In this document: positions 21,081 to 30,540 of the stretch, piece by piece
How positions within the stretch are numbered: position 1 is the stretch's first letter
How the letters are laid out: each line of letters begins with the position of its first letter
Origin: Phycisphaerae bacterium
GTDB taxonomy: Bacteria; Planctomycetota; Phycisphaerae; Phycisphaerales; UBA1924
Reading direction: 5' to 3'
NCBI GenBank assembly: GCA_030432905.1
Contig: JAUILU010000006.1
Span: 62,001-126,000, forward strand
DNA: 64,000 nucleotides
Made by a program: the position numbers and the translations under genes
Notes under the pieces: model-generated
The model's input: only the letters and a program-made list of their open reading frames with translations
Told to the model about the DNA's origin: nothing
Databases searched by the model: none

Positions 21081-21737
21081 TTAGAGGTGTTCGATCTTGT
21101 GCGCCATGATTCGCGACGCCGCGCCGCGATGACTCAGCTTGTGCTTGAGCTCGGGTTCGAGTTCGGCGCTGGTCGTGATGTCTTCCGGAGCGACAAGGAA
21201 GATCGGGTCGTACCCGAAACCGAACTCGCCCCTTGGCACATCGCCCGGCTTCCCGATCGCGCCCTCGAACGTGCCGACGGCCTCAGCGAGCACTTCGCAC
21301 CCGTTCCCGCCCTGTGAAGGCCCGGCAAGACACATCGCGCAGACGAATCGCGCCTGCCGATCCGCGATCACCCGGTCGCCCAGAACATCCAGCAGCTTTT
21401 TGTTGTTGAGTGCATCGCGCTGTTCGCGGGGAAGATCGCTCGGGTCGATGTCGCAGCTGTAGCGGGCGCTGTACACGCCCGGCGCACCGTCGAGCGAATC
21501 GACGACCAGACCCGAGTCATCCGCGAGGCACAGCCGGCCTGTCTGCTCGGCGTACCCGATCGCCTTGATGCGCGCGTTCTCTTCGAAGGTCGATCCCGTC
21601 TCTTCGGGCTCGGTCAGGTCCATCCCGAGATCGCTGAGTGAGATGATCTGGACCCCGATCTCGTCCATGATCTCCTGAAGCTCGCGGACCTTCTTGGGGT
21701 TCCCGGTCGCAAGGACGATTGGCTCGGTGATGGTCAT
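21081..21737 (-). CDS. rdgB: non-canonical purine NTP pyrophosphatase (RdgB/HAM1 family)
   Basis: LATGNPKKVRELQEIM, ADDSGLVVDSLDGAPGVYSARYS, GFGYDPIFL, LSHRGAA; start moved to Met at 21737. Confidence 0.95.
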   Translation of the reverse strand: MTITEPIVLATGNPKKVRELQEIMDEIGVQIISLSDLGMDLTEPEETGSTFEENARIKAIGYAEQTGRLCLADDSGLVVDSLDGAPGVYSARYSCDIDPSDLPREQRDALNNKKLLDVLGDRVIADRQARFVCAMCLAGPSQGGNGCEVLAEAVGTFEGAIGKPGDVPRGEFGFGYDPIFLVAPEDITTSAELEPELKHKLSHRGAASRIMAHKIEHL

Positions 21738-21773
21738 GGACGACTGTAGGGTTCGGCGGAGCAAGAATGATCC

Positions 21774-22955
21774 ATGACCACCGACCGCCGGCGTGACATC
21801 GCAGAATCCGCAGCCTCGAAACTTGCGGGCCTCGAATCCGGGGATCTGTCCGGGGTGCGAGCGGTCGTGGGCTTTGACGGCTTCATCGACTCGATCATCC
21901 GGGTCGTCGATCAACGCCACTCGATGAAGCCCGACGACTTCCGCCCAGTGACCACGATCACCGGGTTCGCCGATCGGTGCGCCGCTGCAGCGGGCAAGAG
22001 CACGAACATGGAACTTCACGTCGTCGAGCGGCGATTCGGCGGCAACGGGCCGCTCTTCGCCTCCGCGATGGGGAGCCTCGGTGCTTCGGTCACGTTCATC
22101 GGTGCCGTGGGCTCGCCCGACGAACCGACGCTGCTCAGTCCTGTCTACCAGCCGATGGCTGACCGGTGTGAGCGCGTGTTCCCGGTTGCGCCCGCCGCGA
22201 GCACTGATGCGCTCGAGTTCGACGACGGCAAGCTCATGCTCGGCAAAACCGCGAGTGTCCAGGCTGTGAGCTGGCAACTGCTCAAGCAAACAGTGGGGCT
22301 CGACACACTCATGGAACTCTTCGAGCGATCAACCACGATCGGAATCGTCAACTGGGTCATGCTTCAGGGCGTGGAAGGGATCTGGCGTGGTCTCATGGAC
22401 GAGGTGCTGCCCGAGCTGACTCGGGACACACCTCGCCGGATGTTCATCGATCTGTGCGACCCAGCGAAGCGCACCGACGAGGATGTGCGCCGCGCCGCGG
22501 GGTTCCTGACCGAACTCAACAGCCACGTCCAACTCACACTCGGGCTCAACCAAGCCGAGGCGGAGCGGATGGGGCAGATCCTGGGTGTTGACATCTACGA
22601 AGGGCCAGGCAACCAATCGCTCGGTTCCGCGATGCAGCACGCCGCTGCTTCGATCCGCGCCAGGCTCGGGATCTCGTGCTGCGTCGTCCACCCGCGCGAG
22701 GGCGCAGCGGCAGCAGATACTCAGTCCTCAGCATGGTTCGAGGGTCCGTTCACAGCGAGGCCCAAAATCTCCACAGGCGCGGGCGATCACTTCAACGGCG
22801 GCTTTGCACTCGCCCAGGCGCTGGGGCTCAGCCTCGACGAATGCCTCGCGGCAGGGTGCGCTACGAGCGGTGCGTACGTGCGTGACGCCGCTAGCCCCGG
22901 AATAGAGCGTCTCATCGAGTTCCTGCGGGACCTGCCGAGGTCTCAGGTCGGCTAA
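21774..22955 (+). CDS. PfkB-family carbohydrate kinase
   Basis: GNGPLFASAMGSLGASVTFIGAVG and STGAGDHFNGGFALAQALG (PfkB signature 2). Confidence 0.85.
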   Translation: MTTDRRRDIAESAASKLAGLESGDLSGVRAVVGFDGFIDSIIRVVDQRHSMKPDDFRPVTTITGFADRCAAAAGKSTNMELHVVERRFGGNGPLFASAMGSLGASVTFIGAVGSPDEPTLLSPVYQPMADRCERVFPVAPAASTDALEFDDGKLMLGKTASVQAVSWQLLKQTVGLDTLMELFERSTTIGIVNWVMLQGVEGIWRGLMDEVLPELTRDTPRRMFIDLCDPAKRTDEDVRRAAGFLTELNSHVQLTLGLNQAEAERMGQILGVDIYEGPGNQSLGSAMQHAAASIRARLGISCCVVHPREGAAAADTQSSAWFEGPFTARPKISTGAGDHFNGGFALAQALGLSLDECLAAGCATSGAYVRDAASPGIERLIEFLRDLPRSQVG

Positions 22956-22976
22956 AAGCACGCCTACCATCGGGCA

Positions 22977-24509
22977 ATGCATAAACCACACCCAGATTTG
23001 AATCTCGAGCAGGACCCCAGATACGTCGCCGACGTGACGGGCAAGGAAGGGCTGGAGAGCGGCATCGCCGTCAGCTTCAACCCGGCGACGGGCGAGCCGA
23101 TCGCGGGTGTCAGGCTCGACACTGCCGAGTCCTACGAGCAGACGATCAGGGAATCGCAGGAAGCCTTCAAACGCTGGCGCAGCGTTCCCGCTCCTGTCCG
23201 GGGCGAGGTCGTCCGCAACATCGGCAACGAGATGCGCCGCCTTCTTGGCCCACTGGGCGAGATCGAGAGCATGGAAGTCGGCAAGATCCGCGCCGAGGGC
23301 ATCGGCGAGGTGCAGGAGACAGTTGATATCGCAGACTACGCCGTGGGCCTGTCGCGCATGGTGGGGGGCCGGACAGTTCCAAGTGAAAGGCCCCAGCACC
23401 GGATGATGGAGCAGTGGCTCCCGCTCGGGCTCGTGGGTGTGATCACCGCGTTTAACTTTCCGAACGCGGTCTGGGGATGGAATGCGATGCTCGCCGCGAT
23501 CTGTGGCGACATCACGATCTGGAAGCCCTCGCTGCTGGCGCCGCTGACGGCGATGGCAACCAATGCCGTCGCTGATCGCGTCGCGACCCAGATGGGGCAC
23601 CCGGGTGTGTTCAGGCTCGTCATCGGAACCGACGAAGAGATCGGCGAGCGCATGATCGCTGACAGAAGACTGCCGCTGATCAGCGCCACCGGAAGCTGCA
23701 ACATGGGTCGGCACGTGGGCCAGGTCGTCGCGGGCCGGCTCGGCAAGTGCCTGCTCGAACTGGGCGGCAACAACGCCGTTATCGTCGACAAGGACGCGGA
23801 CCTCGATCTGGCAGCCAAGTCCACCGTGTTCGGCTCGGTCGGAACCGCGGGCCAGCGCTGCACCAGCTCCCGCCGGCTCATCGCACACAAGGACATCGCC
23901 GACGATCTTGTTGGCCGGATGGCCCGGGCGTACAAGACGATCAAGATCGGCGATCCGCTCGAAGAGGGCACGCTCGTAGGACCCGTGATCGGTCAGCGGA
24001 CTGTTGACGCGTTCACAAACGCTGTCGAGCAGGCCAAGGCCCAGGGCGGCGAGGTGCTCGTGGGCGGCAACGTCGCCAAGCCCGAGGGCCTCGGGGGCTG
24101 GTTCGTCGAGCCCACGATCATCAAAGCACCGGCGAGCAACGAGCTGCCCATCGCGATGGAAGAGACCTTCGCCCCGATCCTGTACGTCTTCACGTTCGAC
24201 AGCATCGACGAGGCGATCGACATGCAGAACAGCGTTGATCAGGGCCTCTCGAGCGCGATCTTCGCGGGCTCGGTCAACACCACCGAGAAGTTCCTCAACG
24301 TCGACGGCTCTGGCAGCGACTGCGGCCTGGCGTACGTCAACCTCGGCACCTCCGGCGCCGAGATCGGTGGCGCGTTCGGCGGCGAGAAAGACACGGGCGG
24401 GGGCCGCGAGGCAGGCAGCGACAGCTGGAAGGCGTACATGCGCCGACAGACTTGCACCATCAACTTCGGGAACGAGCTGAGGCTCGCACAGGGGATTCGC
24501 TTTGAGTGA
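22977..24509 (+). CDS. aldehyde dehydrogenase, ALDH7 (aminoadipate-semialdehyde dehydrogenase-like)
   Basis: EQWLPLGLVGVITAFNFPNAVWGWNAMLAAICGD, LLELGGNNAVIVDKDADL, GSVGTAGQRCTSSRRL. Confidence 0.9.
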   Translation: MHKPHPDLNLEQDPRYVADVTGKEGLESGIAVSFNPATGEPIAGVRLDTAESYEQTIRESQEAFKRWRSVPAPVRGEVVRNIGNEMRRLLGPLGEIESMEVGKIRAEGIGEVQETVDIADYAVGLSRMVGGRTVPSERPQHRMMEQWLPLGLVGVITAFNFPNAVWGWNAMLAAICGDITIWKPSLLAPLTAMATNAVADRVATQMGHPGVFRLVIGTDEEIGERMIADRRLPLISATGSCNMGRHVGQVVAGRLGKCLLELGGNNAVIVDKDADLDLAAKSTVFGSVGTAGQRCTSSRRLIAHKDIADDLVGRMARAYKTIKIGDPLEEGTLVGPVIGQRTVDAFTNAVEQAKAQGGEVLVGGNVAKPEGLGGWFVEPTIIKAPASNELPIAMEETFAPILYVFTFDSIDEAIDMQNSVDQGLSSAIFAGSVNTTEKFLNVDGSGSDCGLAYVNLGTSGAEIGGAFGGEKDTGGGREAGSDSWKAYMRRQTCTINFGNELRLAQGIRFE

Positions 24510-25191
24510 GCAGCAGGTCATAGATCAACTGGCAGAGGCAGCCGTCGCTCCGATCGAATCGGGCATGCTCGTTGGGCTCGGCACCGGTCGCACCGCGCGA
24601 AGGGGTGTGCGCGCACTGGCCGAACGCATCCGCCACGAGGGGCTCAAGATCGACTGCATCGCGTCCAGCGAGGCGACCGAGCAGCTCGCCCGCGAACTCG
24701 AGATGAAGCTCGTTGATTTCGCGCTCGTCGAGGAAGTGGACTACCTCTTCGACGGCGCCGACGAGATCGACGCCAAGCTCCGAATGCTCAAGGGCTCGGG
24801 CGGCGCGATGACCCGCGAGCGCATCATCGCCTGGGCGAGCAAACGCCGCGTCTTCATGATCGACGGCTCGAAGTACGTCGATCACCTCGGCGAGAACTGC
24901 ACGCTCTCCGTCGCGGTCATGGCGTTTGGTCTTGCGAGCACCCGCGCCTCGCTTCGTGCGGTCGGTCTCAACGGCGTGTGCAGAAGAAGCCTTGACGGCG
25001 ACCTCTTCGTCACCGACAACGGCAACCTCATCCTCGACGTCACGCTCACGCCCGACCACTGCATCGAAGAACTCGCGGCGCACCTCAACGACATCCCGGG
25101 AGTCATCGACCACGGCCTGTTCCTGGGCGAAGCCGACGAGGTCCTCATCGACCGCGGCGGCAAGATCGACAAGTTGTTACGTCAGGACTAA
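24502..25191 (+). CDS. rpiA: ribose-5-phosphate isomerase A
   Basis: GLGTGRTA, DGADEIDAKLRMLKGSGGAMTREKI-like motif; overlaps ALDH end by 8 bp. Confidence 0.95.
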   Translation: MSEQQVIDQLAEAAVAPIESGMLVGLGTGRTARRGVRALAERIRHEGLKIDCIASSEATEQLARELEMKLVDFALVEEVDYLFDGADEIDAKLRMLKGSGGAMTRERIIAWASKRRVFMIDGSKYVDHLGENCTLSVAVMAFGLASTRASLRAVGLNGVCRRSLDGDLFVTDNGNLILDVTLTPDHCIEELAAHLNDIPGVIDHGLFLGEADEVLIDRGGKIDKLLRQD

Positions 25192-25315
25192 CTAACAACA
25201 TCAAGACGCATTTTGCACCCTAGTGCTACACAGCGCCCAAAATAAATTTTCTAGCCGAATCCAAGCACGGGACTCCTCGAAGGCGGTGATCAACACCTTT
25301 GTGGAGGAACGTTCA

Positions 25316-26044
25316 ATGAAGATGCAGCTCACTTTCTCGGCTCTATCACTGTGTGCGGCGATGGGCGGGTGCGCCGCGATCGAACACTCAGCTGGCAAGG
25401 ATTCTGACGCAGCGCGTGAGGCGGTGCTCACTCAAGAACGCCAGCAGCAGATCACGCCAGAAGAAATTCTCGCGGAACTCAAGGCAGGCAACGAGCGATT
25501 CGTACGAGGTGAAACAACACCTCAGAACTGGTTGAAGCAGGCAAGCCTGACTGCAAACGATGGACAATACCCCAAGGCAATCGTGCTGAGCTGTCTTGAT
25601 TCACGGGTGCCGACCGAGATCATCTTTGATCGAGGCATCGGTGACATCTTCGTGGGCCGGGTTGCTGGTAACTTCGAGAACACTGACATGCTCGGCAGCA
25701 TGGAGTTCGGCACGAAGCTTGCCGGTTCGAAGGTGATCGTGGTGCTTGGGCACACGTCGTGCGGTGCAGTCAAGGGCGCGATTGCCGAGGCGGAGCTAGG
25801 CAACCTGACCGAGACTCTGGCGAACATCACACCCGCGGTCGAGATGGCGAAGCAGGAATCACCTGATTCGACAGCGGACGACGCCGAGTTTGTTCAGCGG
25901 GTAGTCGAGAACAACGTGCGTATCACAGTTGCCGACATCTCTGATCGAAGCCCGGTCATGGCTGACATGATCGCAAGCGGCGATCTCATGGTTGTCGGCG
26001 CGTGGTACGACTTGGCCACCGGCAAAGTGCATTGGCTAAACTAG
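25316..26044 (+). CDS. beta-carbonic anhydrase with lipoprotein signal peptide
   Basis: MKMQLTFSALSLCAAMGGC lipobox-like start after GGAGG; CLDSRVPTE and HTSCGA zinc-ligand motifs. Confidence 0.88.
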   Translation: MKMQLTFSALSLCAAMGGCAAIEHSAGKDSDAAREAVLTQERQQQITPEEILAELKAGNERFVRGETTPQNWLKQASLTANDGQYPKAIVLSCLDSRVPTEIIFDRGIGDIFVGRVAGNFENTDMLGSMEFGTKLAGSKVIVVLGHTSCGAVKGAIAEAELGNLTETLANITPAVEMAKQESPDSTADDAEFVQRVVENNVRITVADISDRSPVMADMIASGDLMVVGAWYDLATGKVHWLN

Positions 26045-26076
26045 TTAGTCCGAAATCTGACATTGTTTAAAACAGC

Positions 26077-26100
26077 GAGCCCTCTCAACCGAGAGGGCTC
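26077..26100. terminator. hairpin between convergent genes (possible bidirectional terminator)
   Basis: Perfect 10-bp stem GAGCCCTCTC-aacc-GAGAGGGCTC. Confidence 0.75.
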
Positions 26101-26130
26101 GTCTGCTCATAGATAGAACTTGGTGAAGTG

Positions 26131-27615
26131 CTACTGGCCTTGCGCCAGCGAGAACCCTCGCTTGCCTTCGAATTCTTTGAGCAACTGGAAGCTCGAAACA
26201 GGGAATTTCTCGCCGATCTTCTCGAAGAGGTGGATCGGTTTCTGCTGGCCGATCCTGCCGATCATGTGGCGGTCGCGGAGCTCGAAACGTGCGCGGTAGT
26301 AGTCAACAACCTCGGTATAGACCGAGCCGGTCGGCCAGACCTGCGTGCCCCGGCTCGACATCATCGTCAGCTTGAAAGGCGACTTGGCGCAGATCAGTTC
26401 GAGCTTCTGCGCCAGATCGTGCGGCGCGAGCAGGGTCTCGATGTAAATGTCGCAGCCCCGGACGGCGCTCTCGACGGTCTCGTTCGTGCGCATGACGCGG
26501 TTGATCCGCGGGCGCTCGGGCGGCGTGAACTCGGGTGTATCCTCGCTCGGAACCTGACGCACGTACCGATCGCTCGGGGTCTTGCCGAGGTTGCTGGCGA
26601 TCGCCTCGGCAAATTCGATCGTGCCGACCGGCGCTTTCTCGCCGCGGACGTCGCCCGTGTGGACGCCCGATTCGAGCGTGTAGAGCAGCGAGTTCTCGAT
26701 GGTCGCGGCTTGTTTCCGCATGCCGATATGGCGAAGCAGGATCAAGCCCGAGAGAAGGAGGCTTGTCGGGTTGGCCTTGTTCTGGCCCGCGATGTCGGGG
26801 GCGGTGCCGTGGACCGCCTCGAAAATCGAGACCTTCTCGCCGATGTTTGCCGACGGTGCAAAGCCGAGCCCGCCGACGAGGCCCGCGGCGAGGTCGCTGA
26901 CGATGTCGCCCTGGAGGTTGGTCAGGACGACCATCTTGTACTGCTGAGGCTTGAGCACGAGGTTCATGCAGAGCGCATCGATGATGACGTCCTCGGTCTC
27001 GATGTCCGGGTAGTCGCGGGCGATGGTGTTGAACCGATCGAGGAACATCCCGTCGGTCATCTTCATGATGTTGGCTTTGTGGCCGCAGGTGATGCGGTCG
27101 ATGCCGAATGATTTAGCCGCCTCGAACGCGTACTGGTGGACCTGATCGCAGCCCGGCGCGGTGATGATGCGTTTGCAGTCAACAACGTCGTTGGTGAGCC
27201 GATACTCGACGCCGCCGTAGGTGTCCTCGACGTTCTCACGGACGACGTAGAAATCGACGGGCACGCCGGCTTGGCTGTAAACGGTCTCGACGCCCGGCAG
27301 GCTCTGGAAGTGGCGGAGGTTGGCGAACGCGCCGAGTGTTTTGCGGAGCGTGACGTTGATCGATTTGCCGCCGCCGCCCGAGGGTGTGCCCATCGGCCCT
27401 TTGTAGAGCAGGCCGAGGCGTTCGATGGTGTCGATCGCGCTGTCGGTGAGGCCCCGGGTGTCGCCAGAGTCGAAGACTGCTTTGCCCATCTCGACCGGGA
27501 TGAAGTCGAGGTGCTCAAGACAGCCGGCGGCTTCGAAAACCAGGAGGCAGGCCTTGGTAATCTCGGGGCCGATGCCGTCACCTTCAGCCAGAGCGATCTG
27601 CAATTTATCGGACAT
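26131..27615 (-). CDS. icd: isocitrate dehydrogenase (NADP+), Thermus-type long form
   Basis: 494 aa; EGDGIGPEI, NVTLRKTLGAFANLRHFQSLPGVET, RENVEDTYGGVEY, HGTAPDIAGQNKANPTSL. Confidence 0.9.
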   Translation of the reverse strand: MSDKLQIALAEGDGIGPEITKACLLVFEAAGCLEHLDFIPVEMGKAVFDSGDTRGLTDSAIDTIERLGLLYKGPMGTPSGGGGKSINVTLRKTLGAFANLRHFQSLPGVETVYSQAGVPVDFYVVRENVEDTYGGVEYRLTNDVVDCKRIITAPGCDQVHQYAFEAAKSFGIDRITCGHKANIMKMTDGMFLDRFNTIARDYPDIETEDVIIDALCMNLVLKPQQYKMVVLTNLQGDIVSDLAAGLVGGLGFAPSANIGEKVSIFEAVHGTAPDIAGQNKANPTSLLLSGLILLRHIGMRKQAATIENSLLYTLESGVHTGDVRGEKAPVGTIEFAEAIASNLGKTPSDRYVRQVPSEDTPEFTPPERPRINRVMRTNETVESAVRGCDIYIETLLAPHDLAQKLELICAKSPFKLTMMSSRGTQVWPTGSVYTEVVDYYRARFELRDRHMIGRIGQQKPIHLFEKIGEKFPVSSFQLLKEFEGKRGFSLAQGQ

Positions 27616-27672
27616 TCTGAGCCTCGCAAGCGGTGTGTGTGTAGTTCCTTGGAACCATAGCCCGCCGATGCG

Positions 27673-28611
27673 TCAGCCAGCAGCCGTCGCCCTGCGGAGT
27701 CGGTCCCTCACCGCATCCCAGATCGGCCCAATCCCGGTTGGTCTTTCGATCAAGATGAGATCCGCGTTCAAGGCGTCGGCTTCCCGCAGAGCCGCGTAGA
27801 GCCTTGCGGCGTACGCGCCCGCCTCGGTCGGCATTTGGATCGATTTCTGCCCAGCCGGCGCGGGCGAGATCGCGAGCAGGACAGCACCGGCGCCGAGTTG
27901 GTCTTCTGCAACTTCGTCGGCGAACTTGGTCGGTGTGCCGGGCGCATAGTGCTTGGTCAATAGACCGGGCGAGGGAAGCGGGGCAGCTGTGTTGCTTACT
28001 GGGTCGCTCTCGACCACGGGCACGACGTTGGCCAGATCTTCAACACCGATCACGCCCGGCCTGAGCACTTGGGCACAGTCTTCGGTCACGCGGACAACCG
28101 TTGATTCGATCCCGGTTGTGCAGGCCCCGCCCTCAATGACAAGGATGTCGGGTGTGAACGCACCATCGACATGAGCTGCAGCGGTGGGGGAGACACCGCC
28201 CGAGACATTGGCGCTCGGCCCGACGATCGGCCCGCCGAATTCGTTGATGAGTTCGAGCGCGATCGGGTGGTTGGGCATGCGGATCGCGACCGTGCCGCCG
28301 CCCCCGGTGACGTTGTTTGGCACCGCGTCGGACTTTGGCAGGACAAGCGTGAGCGGTCCGGGCCAGAACTGCTCGGCGAGCACAGCCGCGTGATCGGGCC
28401 AACTCGTAACCAGCTCCTGCGCCATCTCGATAGTTGAGACATGCACGATGAGCGGGTTGTTCGCGGGCCTGCCTTTGAGTGCAAACACCTTGTCCACGGC
28501 GTGGGTATCAAGGGCGCTGGCGCCGAGACCGTAGACGGTCTCGGTCGGGAACGCGACGACATCACCCCTTCGGAGTGATTCTGCCGCGGCCTCGATGTCG
28601 TGCGTGATCAC
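27673..28611 (-). CDS. L-threonylcarbamoyladenylate synthase (Sua5/YwlC/TsaC family)
   Basis: GDVVAFPTETVYGLGASALD, KGRPANNPLIVHV, GPSANVSGGVSPT; C-terminal Sua5 domain. Confidence 0.95.
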   Translation of the reverse strand: MITHDIEAAAESLRRGDVVAFPTETVYGLGASALDTHAVDKVFALKGRPANNPLIVHVSTIEMAQELVTSWPDHAAVLAEQFWPGPLTLVLPKSDAVPNNVTGGGGTVAIRMPNHPIALELINEFGGPIVGPSANVSGGVSPTAAAHVDGAFTPDILVIEGGACTTGIESTVVRVTEDCAQVLRPGVIGVEDLANVVPVVESDPVSNTAAPLPSPGLLTKHYAPGTPTKFADEVAEDQLGAGAVLLAISPAPAGQKSIQMPTEAGAYAARLYAALREADALNADLILIERPTGIGPIWDAVRDRLRRATAAG

Positions 28612-28614
28612 GGC

Positions 28615-30381
28615 TTACTCGTCGGCGGTCTCGGGAACGACAAACTGGATGCCGTTCTGCTCGAGCGTGCGACCAATGGAGGCGTACAGGCGTGCGATCG
28701 CGATGTTGTAGTTCACGAGCGCCTGGATCTCTTCGCCTTCGGCGATCGCCAAGGACTGCTGACGAGCGAAGAGCTGATCGAGGTTGAAGGCCGTGTAGCC
28801 GTCGGTCGTGTCGATCTGCACCTTGAACGCCCGCAGGTTCTCTGTCGCGGCGAACCTCGCGGTGCGGGTCTGCGCGATGAGCTGGTACCCGGTCACGACG
28901 TCGCGCATCGAGTTCTTGACGTCGAGCACGACCTGCTGGACCGTGTTCTGGAACGAGGTCACCGCCTGGATGTTCTCAAGCTGGCGGCGGCGCAGCTCGC
29001 TGTTGGCCGCGCGGTTGCCGATCGCGTACTCGTACGTCAGACCCACTACATAGTCGATGAAGTTGCCCTCCCAGACATCGCCGTACGCGTCGCCCACATC
29101 GCCGTCGAGTTCGGAGTAGCGAGCGGAGACTTCAAGATCGAGCCTCGGCAGCAGCTGGTTGCGGGCGACCTGCTTGCGGATGGTCGTGTCGTCGATCGAG
29201 AGCAACGCGCGGGTGATCTCGGGGCGTTCGGTGAGCGCGGTCGTGACAGCATCGACAAGGCTGAACCGGATCGGTTCGTCGATCGCCATGTCCGACGGCA
29301 GGAGCAGGACCTCGGAACCGATCGTCAGCTCGGGGTCGTTGATGAGCACCTTGAGAGAGTCGCTCGCCGAGCGCAGGTTCCGCTGGGCGCGGATGACCTG
29401 GGCCTTGCGGTTCTCGACTTCTGCCCTTGCGTCTGCGATCTGTGCCTGGGTCGCGTCGAGGATGTCACGCTTGACGATGATGTCGCGAGTCTCGATGCCG
29501 CGTTCAAGCAGACGCTGCTGGATGAGCAGGTTCTGGTGCGCCTGCACGAGTGTCCAGTAGGCCTCTTCGGTCTGTCGAATCGTGCGGATGACGTTCGATT
29601 CGAGCAGCGCAACCTCGTCGCGTTCGGTGTTCTTGGCGAGGCGGATCGAGGCGAGCGCAAAGTCTGAGCCCGCGCCGCGGAGCAGGGGCTGGGTCAGCTG
29701 TGCGCCGACGGTCACGGTGTTGGCCGGGTTCGGGATCACGGTCAGGCCGGGGGTGTCGTTGTCGCTCCACGACCACGATGTATCGACCGTGAACGAGCCG
29801 CCCGACGTCAGCCTTCTGCGAAGACCCGCGGAAACGTCCGACTGCTCGAAGACGTCGGCGGACGAGCCGACGAACGTTGTGCTTGTGCGTGGGCGATCGA
29901 TCGACTGGTACTGGCCGTTGACGAAGAACGTCCAGTCGAAGGCGGCTTCTGCCGCGACGAGTTGGCTTTCAGAGATCGCCGGGCTGAGCCGATCGAACTG
30001 GAGCTGCGAGTTGCGCTCGGTCGCCGAGCGTATGGCGCGTTCGAGGTTGACCGAGACGAGTCGCTGCTCACCACCGAGCAGGTCCTTGTCCATGGGGAAC
30101 GCGCCGCGTTCGTAGGACTCATGCCCGCCCATCTCGCGGAGCCGGCTCATGCGTTCTTCGGGGATGCCGAGGATATCGACAGTTGAGTCGCGTTCGGTCA
30201 GCAGGTACTCGGGGGATTTCTCGGCTTCGACCATTTCCCGGCGGACTGCGTCGATCACCGAGCGGGTCAGCACGCTGCTGTCACGCTCGACAATCGGGCT
30301 TGTGCAGCCGGAAAGGGCAAGACCTGCGCAAATGACAGGCGCGAATTTCACAAGAAAAGGGGACGCAGAGGGTCTAACCAT
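28615..30381 (-). CDS. TolC-family outer membrane efflux lipoprotein
   Basis: 588 aa; lipobox (ALSGC) and OEP repeats with coiled-coil regions. Confidence 0.85.
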   Translation of the reverse strand: MVRPSASPFLVKFAPVICAGLALSGCTSPIVERDSSVLTRSVIDAVRREMVEAEKSPEYLLTERDSTVDILGIPEERMSRLREMGGHESYERGAFPMDKDLLGGEQRLVSVNLERAIRSATERNSQLQFDRLSPAISESQLVAAEAAFDWTFFVNGQYQSIDRPRTSTTFVGSSADVFEQSDVSAGLRRRLTSGGSFTVDTSWSWSDNDTPGLTVIPNPANTVTVGAQLTQPLLRGAGSDFALASIRLAKNTERDEVALLESNVIRTIRQTEEAYWTLVQAHQNLLIQQRLLERGIETRDIIVKRDILDATQAQIADARAEVENRKAQVIRAQRNLRSASDSLKVLINDPELTIGSEVLLLPSDMAIDEPIRFSLVDAVTTALTERPEITRALLSIDDTTIRKQVARNQLLPRLDLEVSARYSELDGDVGDAYGDVWEGNFIDYVVGLTYEYAIGNRAANSELRRRQLENIQAVTSFQNTVQQVVLDVKNSMRDVVTGYQLIAQTRTARFAATENLRAFKVQIDTTDGYTAFNLDQLFARQQSLAIAEGEEIQALVNYNIAIARLYASIGRTLEQNGIQFVVPETADE

Positions 30382-30540
30382 CTTCTAGGTGTCCTTTGTC
30401 TCTCCGAACTGCGGCTTTCGCGCTCTGCGAGGCAGTTAGGTGTCGTAGACTATGCCCCCCGGCGTCACAAAGCCGCAACCAGTGTCTAGGTGACGGGTGG
30501 AAACTGGGGGAAATGGTATGAACACGAGGAGCGTGCTCGC

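Noticed and set aside
22728-24521. 597-aa minus-strand ORF
   Set aside because: Antisense to a clearly recognisable PfkB 3' end and the ALDH7-like gene; product is Arg/Asp/His/Leu-rich without domains, typical of shadow ORFs in GC-rich DNA.
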